A stretch of 56,530 bases of DNA from Rhodocyclaceae bacterium (lineage in GTDB: Bacteria; Pseudomonadota; Gammaproteobacteria; Burkholderiales; Usitatibacteraceae). Shown here piece by piece: positions 43,188-51,306 of the stretch (positions are counted from its first letter, which is position 1; each line of letters starts with the position of its first letter). The DNA is taken from positions 1 to 56,530 of the forward strand of contig JADCJC010000020.1 of NCBI GenBank assembly GCA_020247395.1, given 5' to 3'. The notes under the pieces were generated by a model. That model did no database searches, was not told where the DNA came from, and was given only the letters and a program-made list of their open reading frames with translations. The translations under genes were made by a program, and so were the position numbers.

Positions 43188-44570
43188 ATGATTACCCGAC
43201 CATTTCGGCCAGCAGCGCTGGCTATGCTTGCCGCCTTAACTATTGGTTGCCTCGACGTTATAGCGGCCTTGCCGTCTAACGTTGAAGCCGAAGCGCTGCT
43301 TCGAGCAAGGCTGATTGATAACGGCCTTGTAAAAGGCGTTGCGGTCGCGCTCGTAGACCAAAGCGGAATTCGCGTAGTCACATTAGGCGTTTCCCGCGAC
43401 GGCGTGCCACTCAAAGAGAGTGATCTGTTCGAAATCGGCTCAGTGACGAAGACCTTTACCGGCACATTGCTTGCGATCGCCATCGAGAGAGGCGAGGTTG
43501 CAGCCGATGACCCGGTTGAGAAGTATTTGCCGCAGGGAATAGCGCTGCGAGATCGCGAAAACGCGCCGATTCGTCTGGTAGACCTCGCAACGCACCGTAG
43601 CGGACTGCCTCGCCTCGCCAGCAACTTTAAGCCTAAAGACGGGCAAAATCCCTACGTGGATTACACCGAAGCGGATTTGATCTCTTGGGTAAAGTCCTTC
43701 AAGGCTGACAAGGTGCGCAACGACCAATATGCCTATTCGAATATTGGCTACGGCTTGCTCGGATACGTGCTCGTGCGCGCCGCCAAGACTGCTGACTACG
43801 CAAGCTTAGTCAGTGAGCGAGTTTTCAAGCCGCTGGGTATGAACAGCACAACGGCAGCTCCATCCGCGATGCGCAGTCGGCTTATTCAGCCGCATGACCC
43901 GAGCGGTCGCCCTGTTCCCGTATGGGACCTACCCACCGCCCATGCGGGAGCGGGTGCCATCCGCGCAACGGCGGGCGACATGGGGATTTACGTTCAAGCG
44001 CTGTCCGGCGCAACAACAACCTCGCTGGCGAATGCATTCGCTTTGGCGACCAAAGCTCGCGAGCAGGGGCCGAACCTCATCAATCCGATCGGGTTTGCAT
44101 TCATGCGCGTGCCGCTCGCGGAGCGTACGTTGATCAATCACGACGGTGCCACACTTGGCTCATCTGCCTCGCTGGTGGTGGACCCAAATGCCAAGGAAGG
44201 TGTGTTCCTTGTGGCTAACACCCAGGCCAAGCTAACGGAACTCGCCATCCATCTACTGGACAAGCGGATGCCACTTCCTGCGCTTGATCTTCCCAAGCAG
44301 ATCGCGGTATCTGCACAAACGCTTGCTCAATATGCCGGGACGTACAAGCTAACTGAGGCGATGTCAGTCACGGTCCGGCTGCGCGAAGGAAAGCTCACGG
44401 CGCAGGCCACAGGGCAGGGCGAGTTTGAGTTGTTCGCCGAAAGTCAGACTAAGTTCTTCGCGAAAGTCACGCCGCTTGTGATCATGTTCGCGGACGTCGC
44501 CGAAGGTAAAGCGCGCAGCTTCGTGCTCGAGCAAGGCGGTGCAAAACTAAGGGCTTCGCGAGTGGAATGA
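43188..44570 (+). CDS. Serine hydrolase, class C beta-lactamase family
   Basis: A 460-residue exported protein. The signal peptide covers about residues 1-27 (ALAMLAALTIGCLDVIAA). The beta-lactamase/transpeptidase-like motifs are SVTK (Ser85, Lys88), YSN (Tyr183-Asn185) and an HDG near 311 in place of KTG. About 100 C-terminal residues form the extra lipocalin-like domain often found in these serine hydrolases (QYAGTYKLTEAMSVTVRLR). The activity could be esterase, D-aminopeptidase or beta-lactamase; HDG makes it less like a classical beta-lactamase. It stands alone between selO and the cysteine hydrolase. Confidence 0.92.
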   Translation: MITRPFRPAALAMLAALTIGCLDVIAALPSNVEAEALLRARLIDNGLVKGVAVALVDQSGIRVVTLGVSRDGVPLKESDLFEIGSVTKTFTGTLLAIAIERGEVAADDPVEKYLPQGIALRDRENAPIRLVDLATHRSGLPRLASNFKPKDGQNPYVDYTEADLISWVKSFKADKVRNDQYAYSNIGYGLLGYVLVRAAKTADYASLVSERVFKPLGMNSTTAAPSAMRSRLIQPHDPSGRPVPVWDLPTAHAGAGAIRATAGDMGIYVQALSGATTTSLANAFALATKAREQGPNLINPIGFAFMRVPLAERTLINHDGATLGSSASLVVDPNAKEGVFLVANTQAKLTELAIHLLDKRMPLPALDLPKQIAVSAQTLAQYAGTYKLTEAMSVTVRLREGKLTAQATGQGEFELFAESQTKFFAKVTPLVIMFADVAEGKARSFVLEQGGAKLRASRVE

Positions 44571-44600
44571 GTCGGCCCAAAGCCGCTATCGGCGAAAGCT
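44571..44600 (+). repeat. Short intergenic motif, variant copy with inverted partner
   Basis: GTCGGCCCAAAGCCGC followed by TATCGGCGAAAGC. The first part matches the motif at 43117, and the whole can fold (GCCGCTATCGGCGAAAGC). It begins directly after the stop codon of the serine hydrolase. Confidence 0.4.
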
Positions 44601-44612
44601 TCTCAAGTTCAT

Positions 44613-44645
44613 CGTTTGATCCGCCGAATCAAATACAATTCGACG
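44613..44645 (+). promoter_or_regulatory. Weak third match to the AraC-type site
   Basis: CGTTTGATCCGCCGAATCAA agrees with the first part of the dipeptidase site at 11 of 13 bases and then falls off. It starts 105 bases before the cysteine hydrolase ATG, a spacing similar to the two better sites. Confidence 0.25.
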
Positions 44646-44717
44646 ACAACGTTTTTTGGCCTGCGCAACAAAACCGTGCAGGCCCCTGAACTCAAACATT
44701 AGGTGTCAAACTTCACG

Positions 44718-45326
44718 ATGACTACGGCACTACTTATCATCGATGTCCAGCGGGCTCTTTGCTCAGGCAAGTACAAGGCATTCAATGCCGAACGCGTAGT
44801 CGAGCGCATCAATCAGGTCTCAAACAAGGCGCGAGCAGCAGCAGCGCCCGTTGTCATCATTCAGCACGAATCGCAGGGCGGCGTACTAGACTACGGCACC
44901 GGGGGATGGAATCTTGCCGATGGCCTTGAGGTGAAGCCGACTGACCTCTACGTAAGGAAGTGCGCAACAGACTCCTTCCACAACACAAACCTTCAGGCGC
45001 TCCTGCACGCACGTGGCGTAACGCACCTGGTTATCTGCGGGTTGCAGAGCGAATTCTGCGTGGATACAACCACCCGCCGCGCTCTGGCACTGGGATATCC
45101 CGTCACGCTAGTGTCAGACGGCCACTCAACGGTTGACAACGGTGTTCTGTCGGCTGCTCAAATTTCGGCGCACCATAACGAAACGCTGGCAAACATTACC
45201 AGCTTTGGGCCTCGCGTCACCGCCACCCCTGCGGGAGAAATTCGCATGGTGGCCCATCCACTCGTTGAAGGTGAGGTCTTACAGCCTAGCATCATGCTGT
45301 CGGACGCCCCGCAGCTCAAACGTTGA
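44718..45326 (+). CDS. Isochorismatase-like cysteine hydrolase
   Basis: A 202-residue hydrolase. I use the ATG at 44718, so the first strand starts at MTTALLIIDVQRAL; the GTG at 44703 is the alternative. Catalytic residues of the family are visible: Asp9 in IIDVQ, Lys in YVRKCATDSF and the nucleophile Cys in ICGLQSEFCVDTT with a preceding non-proline cis bond. Likely an amidase for a small molecule (nicotinamide-, carbamoyl- or isochorismate-like). It is cytoplasmic and apparently monocistronic. Confidence 0.92.
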   Translation: MTTALLIIDVQRALCSGKYKAFNAERVVERINQVSNKARAAAAPVVIIQHESQGGVLDYGTGGWNLADGLEVKPTDLYVRKCATDSFHNTNLQALLHARGVTHLVICGLQSEFCVDTTTRRALALGYPVTLVSDGHSTVDNGVLSAAQISAHHNETLANITSFGPRVTATPAGEIRMVAHPLVEGEVLQPSIMLSDAPQLKR

Positions 45327-45650
45327 CGCCGCCTCTTACGGTCACTCGCCACGTACGCAACGGGTGAATAGCGAAAGTTCCACCGGCTGGTTGGTAGCCA
45401 CCGCGGTGGCCACGAGCGGGACATCCAAAAGCGCCTTCAGAGGCCGTCTGCACGCCGACAAAATCGCCTATCCATGGGTGGTTTCACGGCATTTGTTGTG
45501 AAGATACCCGCCCAATGGCGAGTTTTGTCTTTCGATTTGCACAGGGACGCCTTCATTCTTGATCACAAGGGTCCATGTTGCGCGATGGTTGGCTTCTACT
45601 CGGACACATCACCGCGCTTAGAATAGTGAATTGCCCTTAGAGCCCCGCCC
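45327..45650. other. Intergenic region with a REP copy
   Basis: About 320 bases between the cysteine hydrolase and the ABC exporter. It holds REP-like copy 3 (45475-45514) and the leader of the ABC gene. No gene is supported. Confidence 0.6.
45475..45514. repeat. REP-like palindromic element, copy 3
   Basis: Left arm GGGTGGTTTCAC, loop GGCATTTGTT, right arm GTGAAGATACCCGCC. Orientation is opposite to copies 1 and 2 and similar to copy 4 at 53429, with which it shares the GGCATTTATG/GGCATTTGTT loop. Confidence 0.6.
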
Positions 45651-47522
45651 TTGTTCTCCTACTTCGAAAAACTCGTCAATCCCTATCCCGAAGCGGAGCC
45701 CGGCCCAACGCCAAAGTCGTTCGGTGCGTTTATGTGGGCCGCCTCGAAAGGGCTGCGCCCGTATCTGCTTGGCATGACGCTTTGCACCGCCGCGATCGGG
45801 GTGTTTGAGGCTTATTTGTTCAGCATGTTGGGCGATGTGGTGGACTGGCTGGCGAAAGTCGAGCCGTCGCAACTCTGGACCGTGCACCGCAACCACTTGC
45901 TGATTTTGGCGGCGATCTTGATCGCTAGCCCGTTCGTGGCGGCGTTGCAAGCGCTGCTCAAGCATCAAGCGATGGCGGGCAATTTTCCGATGCTATTACG
46001 CTGGCGATTTCATCGCCACATGCTGAGTCAGAGCCTGAGCTTTTATCAGGATGAGTTTGCCGGGCGCGTCGCGACCAAGGTGATGCAGACCGCACTGGCG
46101 GTGCGCGATGTGTGGATGATCCTGGCCGATATTATGGTGTTTGTACTGATCTACTTTGTGACCATGATCGCCATTGTCGGCAACTTTGACATGTGGATCC
46201 TGGGACCGTTTTTATGTTGGCTGGCGCTGTATGTGGCTGCGGTGCGCTACTTTGTCCCGCGACTCGCAAAAGTAGCGCAAGAGCAAGCCGACGCGCGTTC
46301 GCTCATGACCGGTCGCGTGACGGATGCCTACACCAATATCGCGACGGTCAAATTGTTCTCGCACACGCAGCGCGAGGCAGGCTACGCCAAGTCGGCGATG
46401 CAAGACTTCATGGAGACGGTTTATCGCCAGTGGCGCATGATCACCGCATTTGAGGTCATGAATCAGACCTTGAGTGCGTTGCTCATCGGCTCGACTGCCG
46501 GTGTCACGCTCTGGCTTTGGACCAAAGGCGAAGTGGGTGTGGGTGCGGTGGCTGCGGCAACCGCGATGGCGCTGCGCTTGAACGGCATTTCACATTGGGT
46601 GATGTGGGAATTTGCCGCATTATTCGAACACATCGGCACGGTGCGAGACGGCATGACGATACTTTCGCGGCCACACAGCATTGTGGACCAGCCCGATGCG
46701 AAACCGCTGCAAGTCACTGCCGGCGAGATTCGATTCGAAAACGTAACCTTTAGCTACGGTGGCAAGCGTAAGGTGATTGATCGCTTAAACCTGACAATTC
46801 ATCCCGGCGAAAAAATTGGTTTGGTTGGCCGTTCCGGTGCGGGCAAATCCACCATCGTAAACTTACTGCTGCGCTTTTATGACGTCGGCAGCGGACGTAT
46901 CTTGATTGATGGCCAAGACATTGCCGGCGTGACGCAGGATAGCTTGCGCACCCACATTGGAATGGTGACGCAAGATACGTCCCTGTTGCACCGTTCGGTA
47001 CGCGACAACATTGTGTATGGCCGGCCGGATGCAACCGACGAGGACATGATCGCTGCGGCTAAACGAGCCGAAGCGCATGAGTTTATCCAGCAACTCACCG
47101 ACCCGAAGGGGCGGCAGGGCTACGACGCGCATGTCGGGGAACGTGGCGTGAAACTCTCCGGCGGGCAACGCCAGCGTATCGCCATTGCACGCGTGAAGTT
47201 AAAAGACGCGCCGATTTTGCTGCTCGATGAAGCGACCAGCGCGCTTGATTCCGAAGTTGAAGCCGCTATTCAGGCGAGCCTGTACAAACTGATGGAAGGC
47301 AAAACGGTGGTTGCCATCGCCCACCGTCTTTCGACCATTGCGGCGATGGATCGGCTCATCGTACTGGACCAAGGGCGCGTGGTGGAGACCGGCGATCATC
47401 AAAGCCTGCTCAAACAGGACGGGCTCTATGCACGATTGTGGGCACATCAGAGCGGCGGGTTCTTGGGTGACGCCCTGGATGAATCTGAACTGCAAGCAGT
47501 GGCGAAATACACCGCTGAATAA
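45651..47522 (+). CDS. ABC transporter, fused permease and ATPase (exporter type)
   Basis: A 623-residue half-transporter. The start is TTG at 45651 (MFSYFEKLVNPYPEAEP, a conserved N-terminus in this group). Residues about 40-340 hold six membrane spans. The nucleotide-binding domain has Walker A GRSGAGKST, Q-loop TQDTSLLHRSV, signature LSGGQRQR, Walker B ILLLDEATSALD and the H-loop AHRLST. It probably acts as a homodimer exporting a lipid, drug or peptide. The following minus-strand DUF7010 gene is convergent. Confidence 0.93.
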   Translation: MFSYFEKLVNPYPEAEPGPTPKSFGAFMWAASKGLRPYLLGMTLCTAAIGVFEAYLFSMLGDVVDWLAKVEPSQLWTVHRNHLLILAAILIASPFVAALQALLKHQAMAGNFPMLLRWRFHRHMLSQSLSFYQDEFAGRVATKVMQTALAVRDVWMILADIMVFVLIYFVTMIAIVGNFDMWILGPFLCWLALYVAAVRYFVPRLAKVAQEQADARSLMTGRVTDAYTNIATVKLFSHTQREAGYAKSAMQDFMETVYRQWRMITAFEVMNQTLSALLIGSTAGVTLWLWTKGEVGVGAVAAATAMALRLNGISHWVMWEFAALFEHIGTVRDGMTILSRPHSIVDQPDAKPLQVTAGEIRFENVTFSYGGKRKVIDRLNLTIHPGEKIGLVGRSGAGKSTIVNLLLRFYDVGSGRILIDGQDIAGVTQDSLRTHIGMVTQDTSLLHRSVRDNIVYGRPDATDEDMIAAAKRAEAHEFIQQLTDPKGRQGYDAHVGERGVKLSGGQRQRIAIARVKLKDAPILLLDEATSALDSEVEAAIQASLYKLMEGKTVVAIAHRLSTIAAMDRLIVLDQGRVVETGDHQSLLKQDGLYARLWAHQSGGFLGDALDESELQAVAKYTAE

Positions 47523-47537
47523 GTAATGCGTCGTGTC

Positions 47538-48077
47538 TTAGCTGGTTTGTGATTTAGCCCGCACCAGCAGCGCCGCGCCAAAAACGATCTCGATCACCGC
47601 GCCGGTGAATGCCGCGATATGCGGCGGCGCAGACAGGCTCACCAACAGATATGCCGCAGCGCCGAGCAGCCCACCGAGCAGCCAATAAAGTTTGGTGCCA
47701 TAGATGGTCGCAAACACCAAGTAACGTCCGCCGATGACCATCAACACCGCCGGGAAAAACCATTCCATGCGGTACAACGAAATAGCGAACGCGGCCGGCA
47801 GGCACATTAGCATCCAGATCGTGCTCTCCAACGCCAGACGCCCCAGCGCGTTTTGTTTGTCGTGTTTGCCCGCCGCTCCCAGCAAGCGGTCGAAAACGTT
47901 GGACACGGGAAAGATGAACGCGGCACCAATGAAGAGTGTCCACACAGCTTGTTTCGGTGTGGCATAAAAGGCAACCGCTGCTGCCGCGAGCCACACCATG
48001 CCGGAGGTGATGATGCCTGTCGCTCCCCAAAGATAACTACGGCGCATGTCTTGCTGAAACTCGGCGAGTGTATTCAC
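47538..48077 (-). CDS. DUF7010-like membrane protein
   Basis: A 179-residue membrane protein with several hydrophobic segments and the N-terminal block AEFQQDMRRSYLWGATGIITSG seen in DUF7010 members. The start is taken as the GTG at 48077, preceded by GGAGG at a spacing of seven; the open frame begins with TTG at 48098. Function unknown. It converges with the ABC exporter and is 45 bases upstream of the second TonB receptor stop. Confidence 0.78.
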   Translation of the reverse strand: MNTLAEFQQDMRRSYLWGATGIITSGMVWLAAAAVAFYATPKQAVWTLFIGAAFIFPVSNVFDRLLGAAGKHDKQNALGRLALESTIWMLMCLPAAFAISLYRMEWFFPAVLMVIGGRYLVFATIYGTKLYWLLGGLLGAAAYLLVSLSAPPHIAAFTGAVIEIVFGAALLVRAKSQTS

Positions 48078-48121
48078 TGGGCGGCCTCCGTCGTCCAATC
48101 AGTCTTGAGTAGGGTAGCGGG

Positions 48122-50494
48122 TTACAACTTAACTTCGAGCCCCAAGCGTACGTTGGGTTTTGACGGTGTATTGGTGCTGGTCACTGTGCGGCCAAATGCA
48201 TCGAAGTAGGTGTTTTCGTTCACCGATGATGGCTTAAGAATGTTTGAGAGTGTCAATCTCAGTTGCGTTTTTGGCGTCACTTTCCACAACGCATAGAGGT
48301 CGAGGTCGCGTTTGGCGGTCAGGTAGGCGCTTTGGTTGATGCCGGTGCGGACATCGCCGCCGCTGCGGAAACTGTACGAGCCGCCCGCGCTCACCACGCC
48401 ATTCTTCATGCGGTAATCGAGACCCGCAGTGCCGCTAAACGGTGTTTGCGCATCCAGACGATTGTTCGGCCCCGGAACGGAATCGACGGACGACCAGTTG
48501 CGATTCATGTTGATGCGGAAATCAATGCCGGGTGCCGAAGGATAGAACTTTTGAATCGGCACCTTGGTGTCAAATTCCAAACTCTTTGAAATTGCTTTTC
48601 CTTCATTTAGCGGTAGCTGTACCCATCTGCCGTCGATAAAACGCAAGCCCTGGCGGGTGTAGTCTGTTATGCGCCGAATCGCAAACGATAAGCTGGCCGA
48701 GGCTCCCTGTTCCCAAAATTTCTCCGCGGCTACATCGATGCCGGTGGCTAACTCAGGTCGCAAATCTGGATTGCCGCGGTAGTCTGGCGAGGTTGGCTTG
48801 TTTTCGATGGAGGTGAAGCGCCTCGGGATCAGTAACGGCGTGGGCGGCGCCTTATAGGTGCGTGTTAGCGCAAATCGCAATTGCTCGCCCTTACGATCCG
48901 GCAGCTTATACAACGTTTGAACTATCGGACTCAGCACACTTGAGCGATTCTTGATCGCGTTGTACGTGTCGCCTTGGCTCGTCGTCGTCAGGCTTTCCAA
49001 TCGCACGCCGAGATAGACCGACCAAAGCTTGGTGACATTCCATTCATCCTGCGCAAAGCCAGCGAGCTTGAGCACTCGGGCGTCAAAATTCTCGATCGAG
49101 TTGAACGACGGGATCACCGGAAATATGCCGGGGAACAGTTTGTCCTGTTGCGAAGAACGATCCTTGCGTTCGTTTAGGCCAGTATCCCAACCAGCAACAA
49201 GCGAGTGCCCTTCAATGAGAGGAGTGGAATACTTTCCCGAAAAGGTATAACCGCTGTCGGTGGCGGATGAGAGCCGGGTTCTATCGTAGTTTTGCTGATC
49301 GGTAGTATTGAAGCCCGATGAAAACCCGTCGGTTCCGCTTTTTCCGTAATAGCCCCCGAACTTGGTGTCAAGCTTTGCGCCGTCTGCAAGGTTGTGAACC
49401 CAGTTGAAGTCAATCTTTGAAAAATCGCTTTGGGATTCGAACCTGTTTGTGATTCGCGTCGATGGCACGGGAGTTCCCTCAACGACCGCGTAACGGTATG
49501 AGCCTGTGCTGTCTCCCCGGTTGACATTGAAGAAACTTGCCCAGGTAAAGGTATCTCCGCCCTTCAAGGTCCATACAAATCTATGACCGAGACCCGCGTT
49601 TTTCCACAAGCCCTTGCTGCTGCCTTCGTACGAGCGAAACAAAATGCGATTGTTGGAGGCATCGAACCCCGTCTCCGTGTTGGAGTATGGGTAACTGATG
49701 CGACTGAGATTGATGTAGCCGTTAACAGAATACGAGAAGTCGCCGTCCTTGTCAGAAACAATGAAGTTTGAGCTAGGATTTCGATAAAAACTTCCTTGCC
49801 CATAAACCAATCGGATCTCGCGTTGCGCAAAAGACACCTTTTTCTTCAAAACGATATTGATCGTGCCCGCAATGGATTGGGTACTAAATTCGGCGGTGGC
49901 AGCACGGATGATTTCGATCCGTTCGATCATCGTTGGCGAGAGCTGCTCGATCGTAAAACCCGGCGGCGCGCGCTCACCGTCGATCAAGATCTGCGTATAT
50001 CCATTGCCAAGCCCACGCATCCGAATACTGGTTCCTTGGACGGTGATTCCCGGCAGTCGCTTCAGCACATCGGCTAGCTGTGTATCACCAAACTTCATGA
50101 TCTCGGCACTGTTGACCACGATCTTGGTGGCGGTGTCGTCTTTACGTTCGTCGTAGACCTGACCGCTGGTGACTTCGATAGATTCGGTCTTTGGAGCGGG
50201 CTTTGTCGGCGGGGCAGCGTCCTTCTCGGTCTTTTCAGACTTATCAGACTTTTCAGTTTTGGCAGGCTCGCGCGTCGGTGGTGCCGCAGGAGTTTGCGCA
50301 GCGCTGTGGCCACAGCACATCGTGATAGCGGCGCAGAGGAGGCAACGTTTGGATAAAGTCACGCGGGTATTTATGGTTGAACGCAGTGCTGCTTTTGGTG
50401 GCAGTGCGAATACTACTTGGGCGATGGAGTAAAACGGAAGGAAAACATAAAGCACTCGTATAGAACGACTTTTGTGTGGCACAAAATCCCACAC
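48122..50494 (-). CDS. TonB-dependent receptor with charged N-terminal linker
   Basis: A 790-residue open frame for an outer-membrane receptor. The start is uncertain: the frame opens at GTG 50494, but a GTG at 50362 gives a more standard signal (VTLSKRCLLCAAITMCCGHSAAQ). Next comes a linker rich in Lys, Glu and Pro (TEKSDKSEKTEKDAAPPTKP), a possible TonB box (ESIEVTSG), a plug (about residues 120-225) and a barrel ending in LGLEVKL. The linker would span periplasm or peptidoglycan. It lies upstream, on the opposite strand, of the histidine phosphatase gene. Substrate unknown. Confidence 0.9.
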   Translation of the reverse strand: MWDFVPHKSRSIRVLYVFLPFYSIAQVVFALPPKAALRSTINTRVTLSKRCLLCAAITMCCGHSAAQTPAAPPTREPAKTEKSDKSEKTEKDAAPPTKPAPKTESIEVTSGQVYDERKDDTATKIVVNSAEIMKFGDTQLADVLKRLPGITVQGTSIRMRGLGNGYTQILIDGERAPPGFTIEQLSPTMIERIEIIRAATAEFSTQSIAGTINIVLKKKVSFAQREIRLVYGQGSFYRNPSSNFIVSDKDGDFSYSVNGYINLSRISYPYSNTETGFDASNNRILFRSYEGSSKGLWKNAGLGHRFVWTLKGGDTFTWASFFNVNRGDSTGSYRYAVVEGTPVPSTRITNRFESQSDFSKIDFNWVHNLADGAKLDTKFGGYYGKSGTDGFSSGFNTTDQQNYDRTRLSSATDSGYTFSGKYSTPLIEGHSLVAGWDTGLNERKDRSSQQDKLFPGIFPVIPSFNSIENFDARVLKLAGFAQDEWNVTKLWSVYLGVRLESLTTTSQGDTYNAIKNRSSVLSPIVQTLYKLPDRKGEQLRFALTRTYKAPPTPLLIPRRFTSIENKPTSPDYRGNPDLRPELATGIDVAAEKFWEQGASASLSFAIRRITDYTRQGLRFIDGRWVQLPLNEGKAISKSLEFDTKVPIQKFYPSAPGIDFRINMNRNWSSVDSVPGPNNRLDAQTPFSGTAGLDYRMKNGVVSAGGSYSFRSGGDVRTGINQSAYLTAKRDLDLYALWKVTPKTQLRLTLSNILKPSSVNENTYFDAFGRTVTSTNTPSKPNVRLGLEVKL

Positions 50495-50615
50495 TAGCAG
50501 GCGAATGTTGCATTATGGCTGGATCTTGGTGCGATTGATGCCTATGTGACTAGGCTGCTTGGCGAGCAATGGCACTTATCATTTAGGCCATCGTCACGGA
50601 AAATACGAGGAAAGT

Positions 50616-51251
50616 ATGCCCAAACAATGGTTTATGGAATATAACGTGCCGCCGCACTTCGTGCGGACAGCGGCCAGTCTTGCGCTACCACTGTTGATGA
50701 ATTCACAGACGTTGCCTGCCCAAACGTCGCAACCACAGGCGCCGACGGCGGCGCAATCCGAACTGGTCGTCGTCGTGCGCCACGCGGAGAAAGGGACGGA
50801 TGATCCGGTTGATCCAACTCTGTCGGCTGCGGGCGTGAAGCGCGCAGAGGCCTTGGCGGTAGCGCTGGCCAACGCGGACGTGGACGCCATTGTTACGACG
50901 CAGTTCAAACGCGCGCTGGCAACGGCTGCGCCGCTGGCAACCAAATTAGCGATCAAGCCGACGGTGCTTGCCGTAAAGCGTGGAGAAACCGCAGCGCACA
51001 TTGCCGAAGTCGTGGCGGCTGTACATGCTGCCCGCGCCGCTGGGAAGGGGACGATCCTAGTCATTGGGCACAGCAATACCGTACCACTGATCGTTAAGGC
51101 GCTCAGCGGCATTGCGGTGCCAAACATATGCGAATCACAACATGCGAACTTGTATCTTTTGGCGCTGGGTGTCAGCGACAAACTCCCCTCTCGTTTGGTG
51201 CAGAGCAGTTATGGCGACGCAGACCCGCCCGTTGCTACTGATTGTAAGTAG
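50616..51251 (+). CDS. Histidine phosphatase family protein
   Basis: A 211-residue exported phosphatase. I use the ATG at 50616, with GAGG upstream, which gives a signal-like N-terminus (FVRTAASLALPLLMNSQTLPAQ). The catalytic RHG motif reads VVVVRHAEKG, with phosphoacceptor His; a second Arg in TTQFKRAL and the late His in VIGHSNTVP complete the pocket. Likely a periplasmic phosphatase of the SixA/phosphoglycerate mutase-like kind. It is divergent from the TonB receptor and directly upstream of the large amidohydrolase. Confidence 0.9.
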   Translation: MPKQWFMEYNVPPHFVRTAASLALPLLMNSQTLPAQTSQPQAPTAAQSELVVVVRHAEKGTDDPVDPTLSAAGVKRAEALAVALANADVDAIVTTQFKRALATAAPLATKLAIKPTVLAVKRGETAAHIAEVVAAVHAARAAGKGTILVIGHSNTVPLIVKALSGIAVPNICESQHANLYLLALGVSDKLPSRLVQSSYGDADPPVATDCK

Positions 51252-51306
51252 TTTTGTTGCGGGCAAAAGTTATATGATAGTTATGCGTCTACTTACAGGG
51301 TGAGTT

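Noticed and set aside
43188-44570. Serine hydrolase as an antibiotic-resistance beta-lactamase
   Set aside because: SxxK and YxN are present, but KTG is replaced by HDG and a lipocalin-like C-terminal domain is attached, as in esterases and peptidases of the family.
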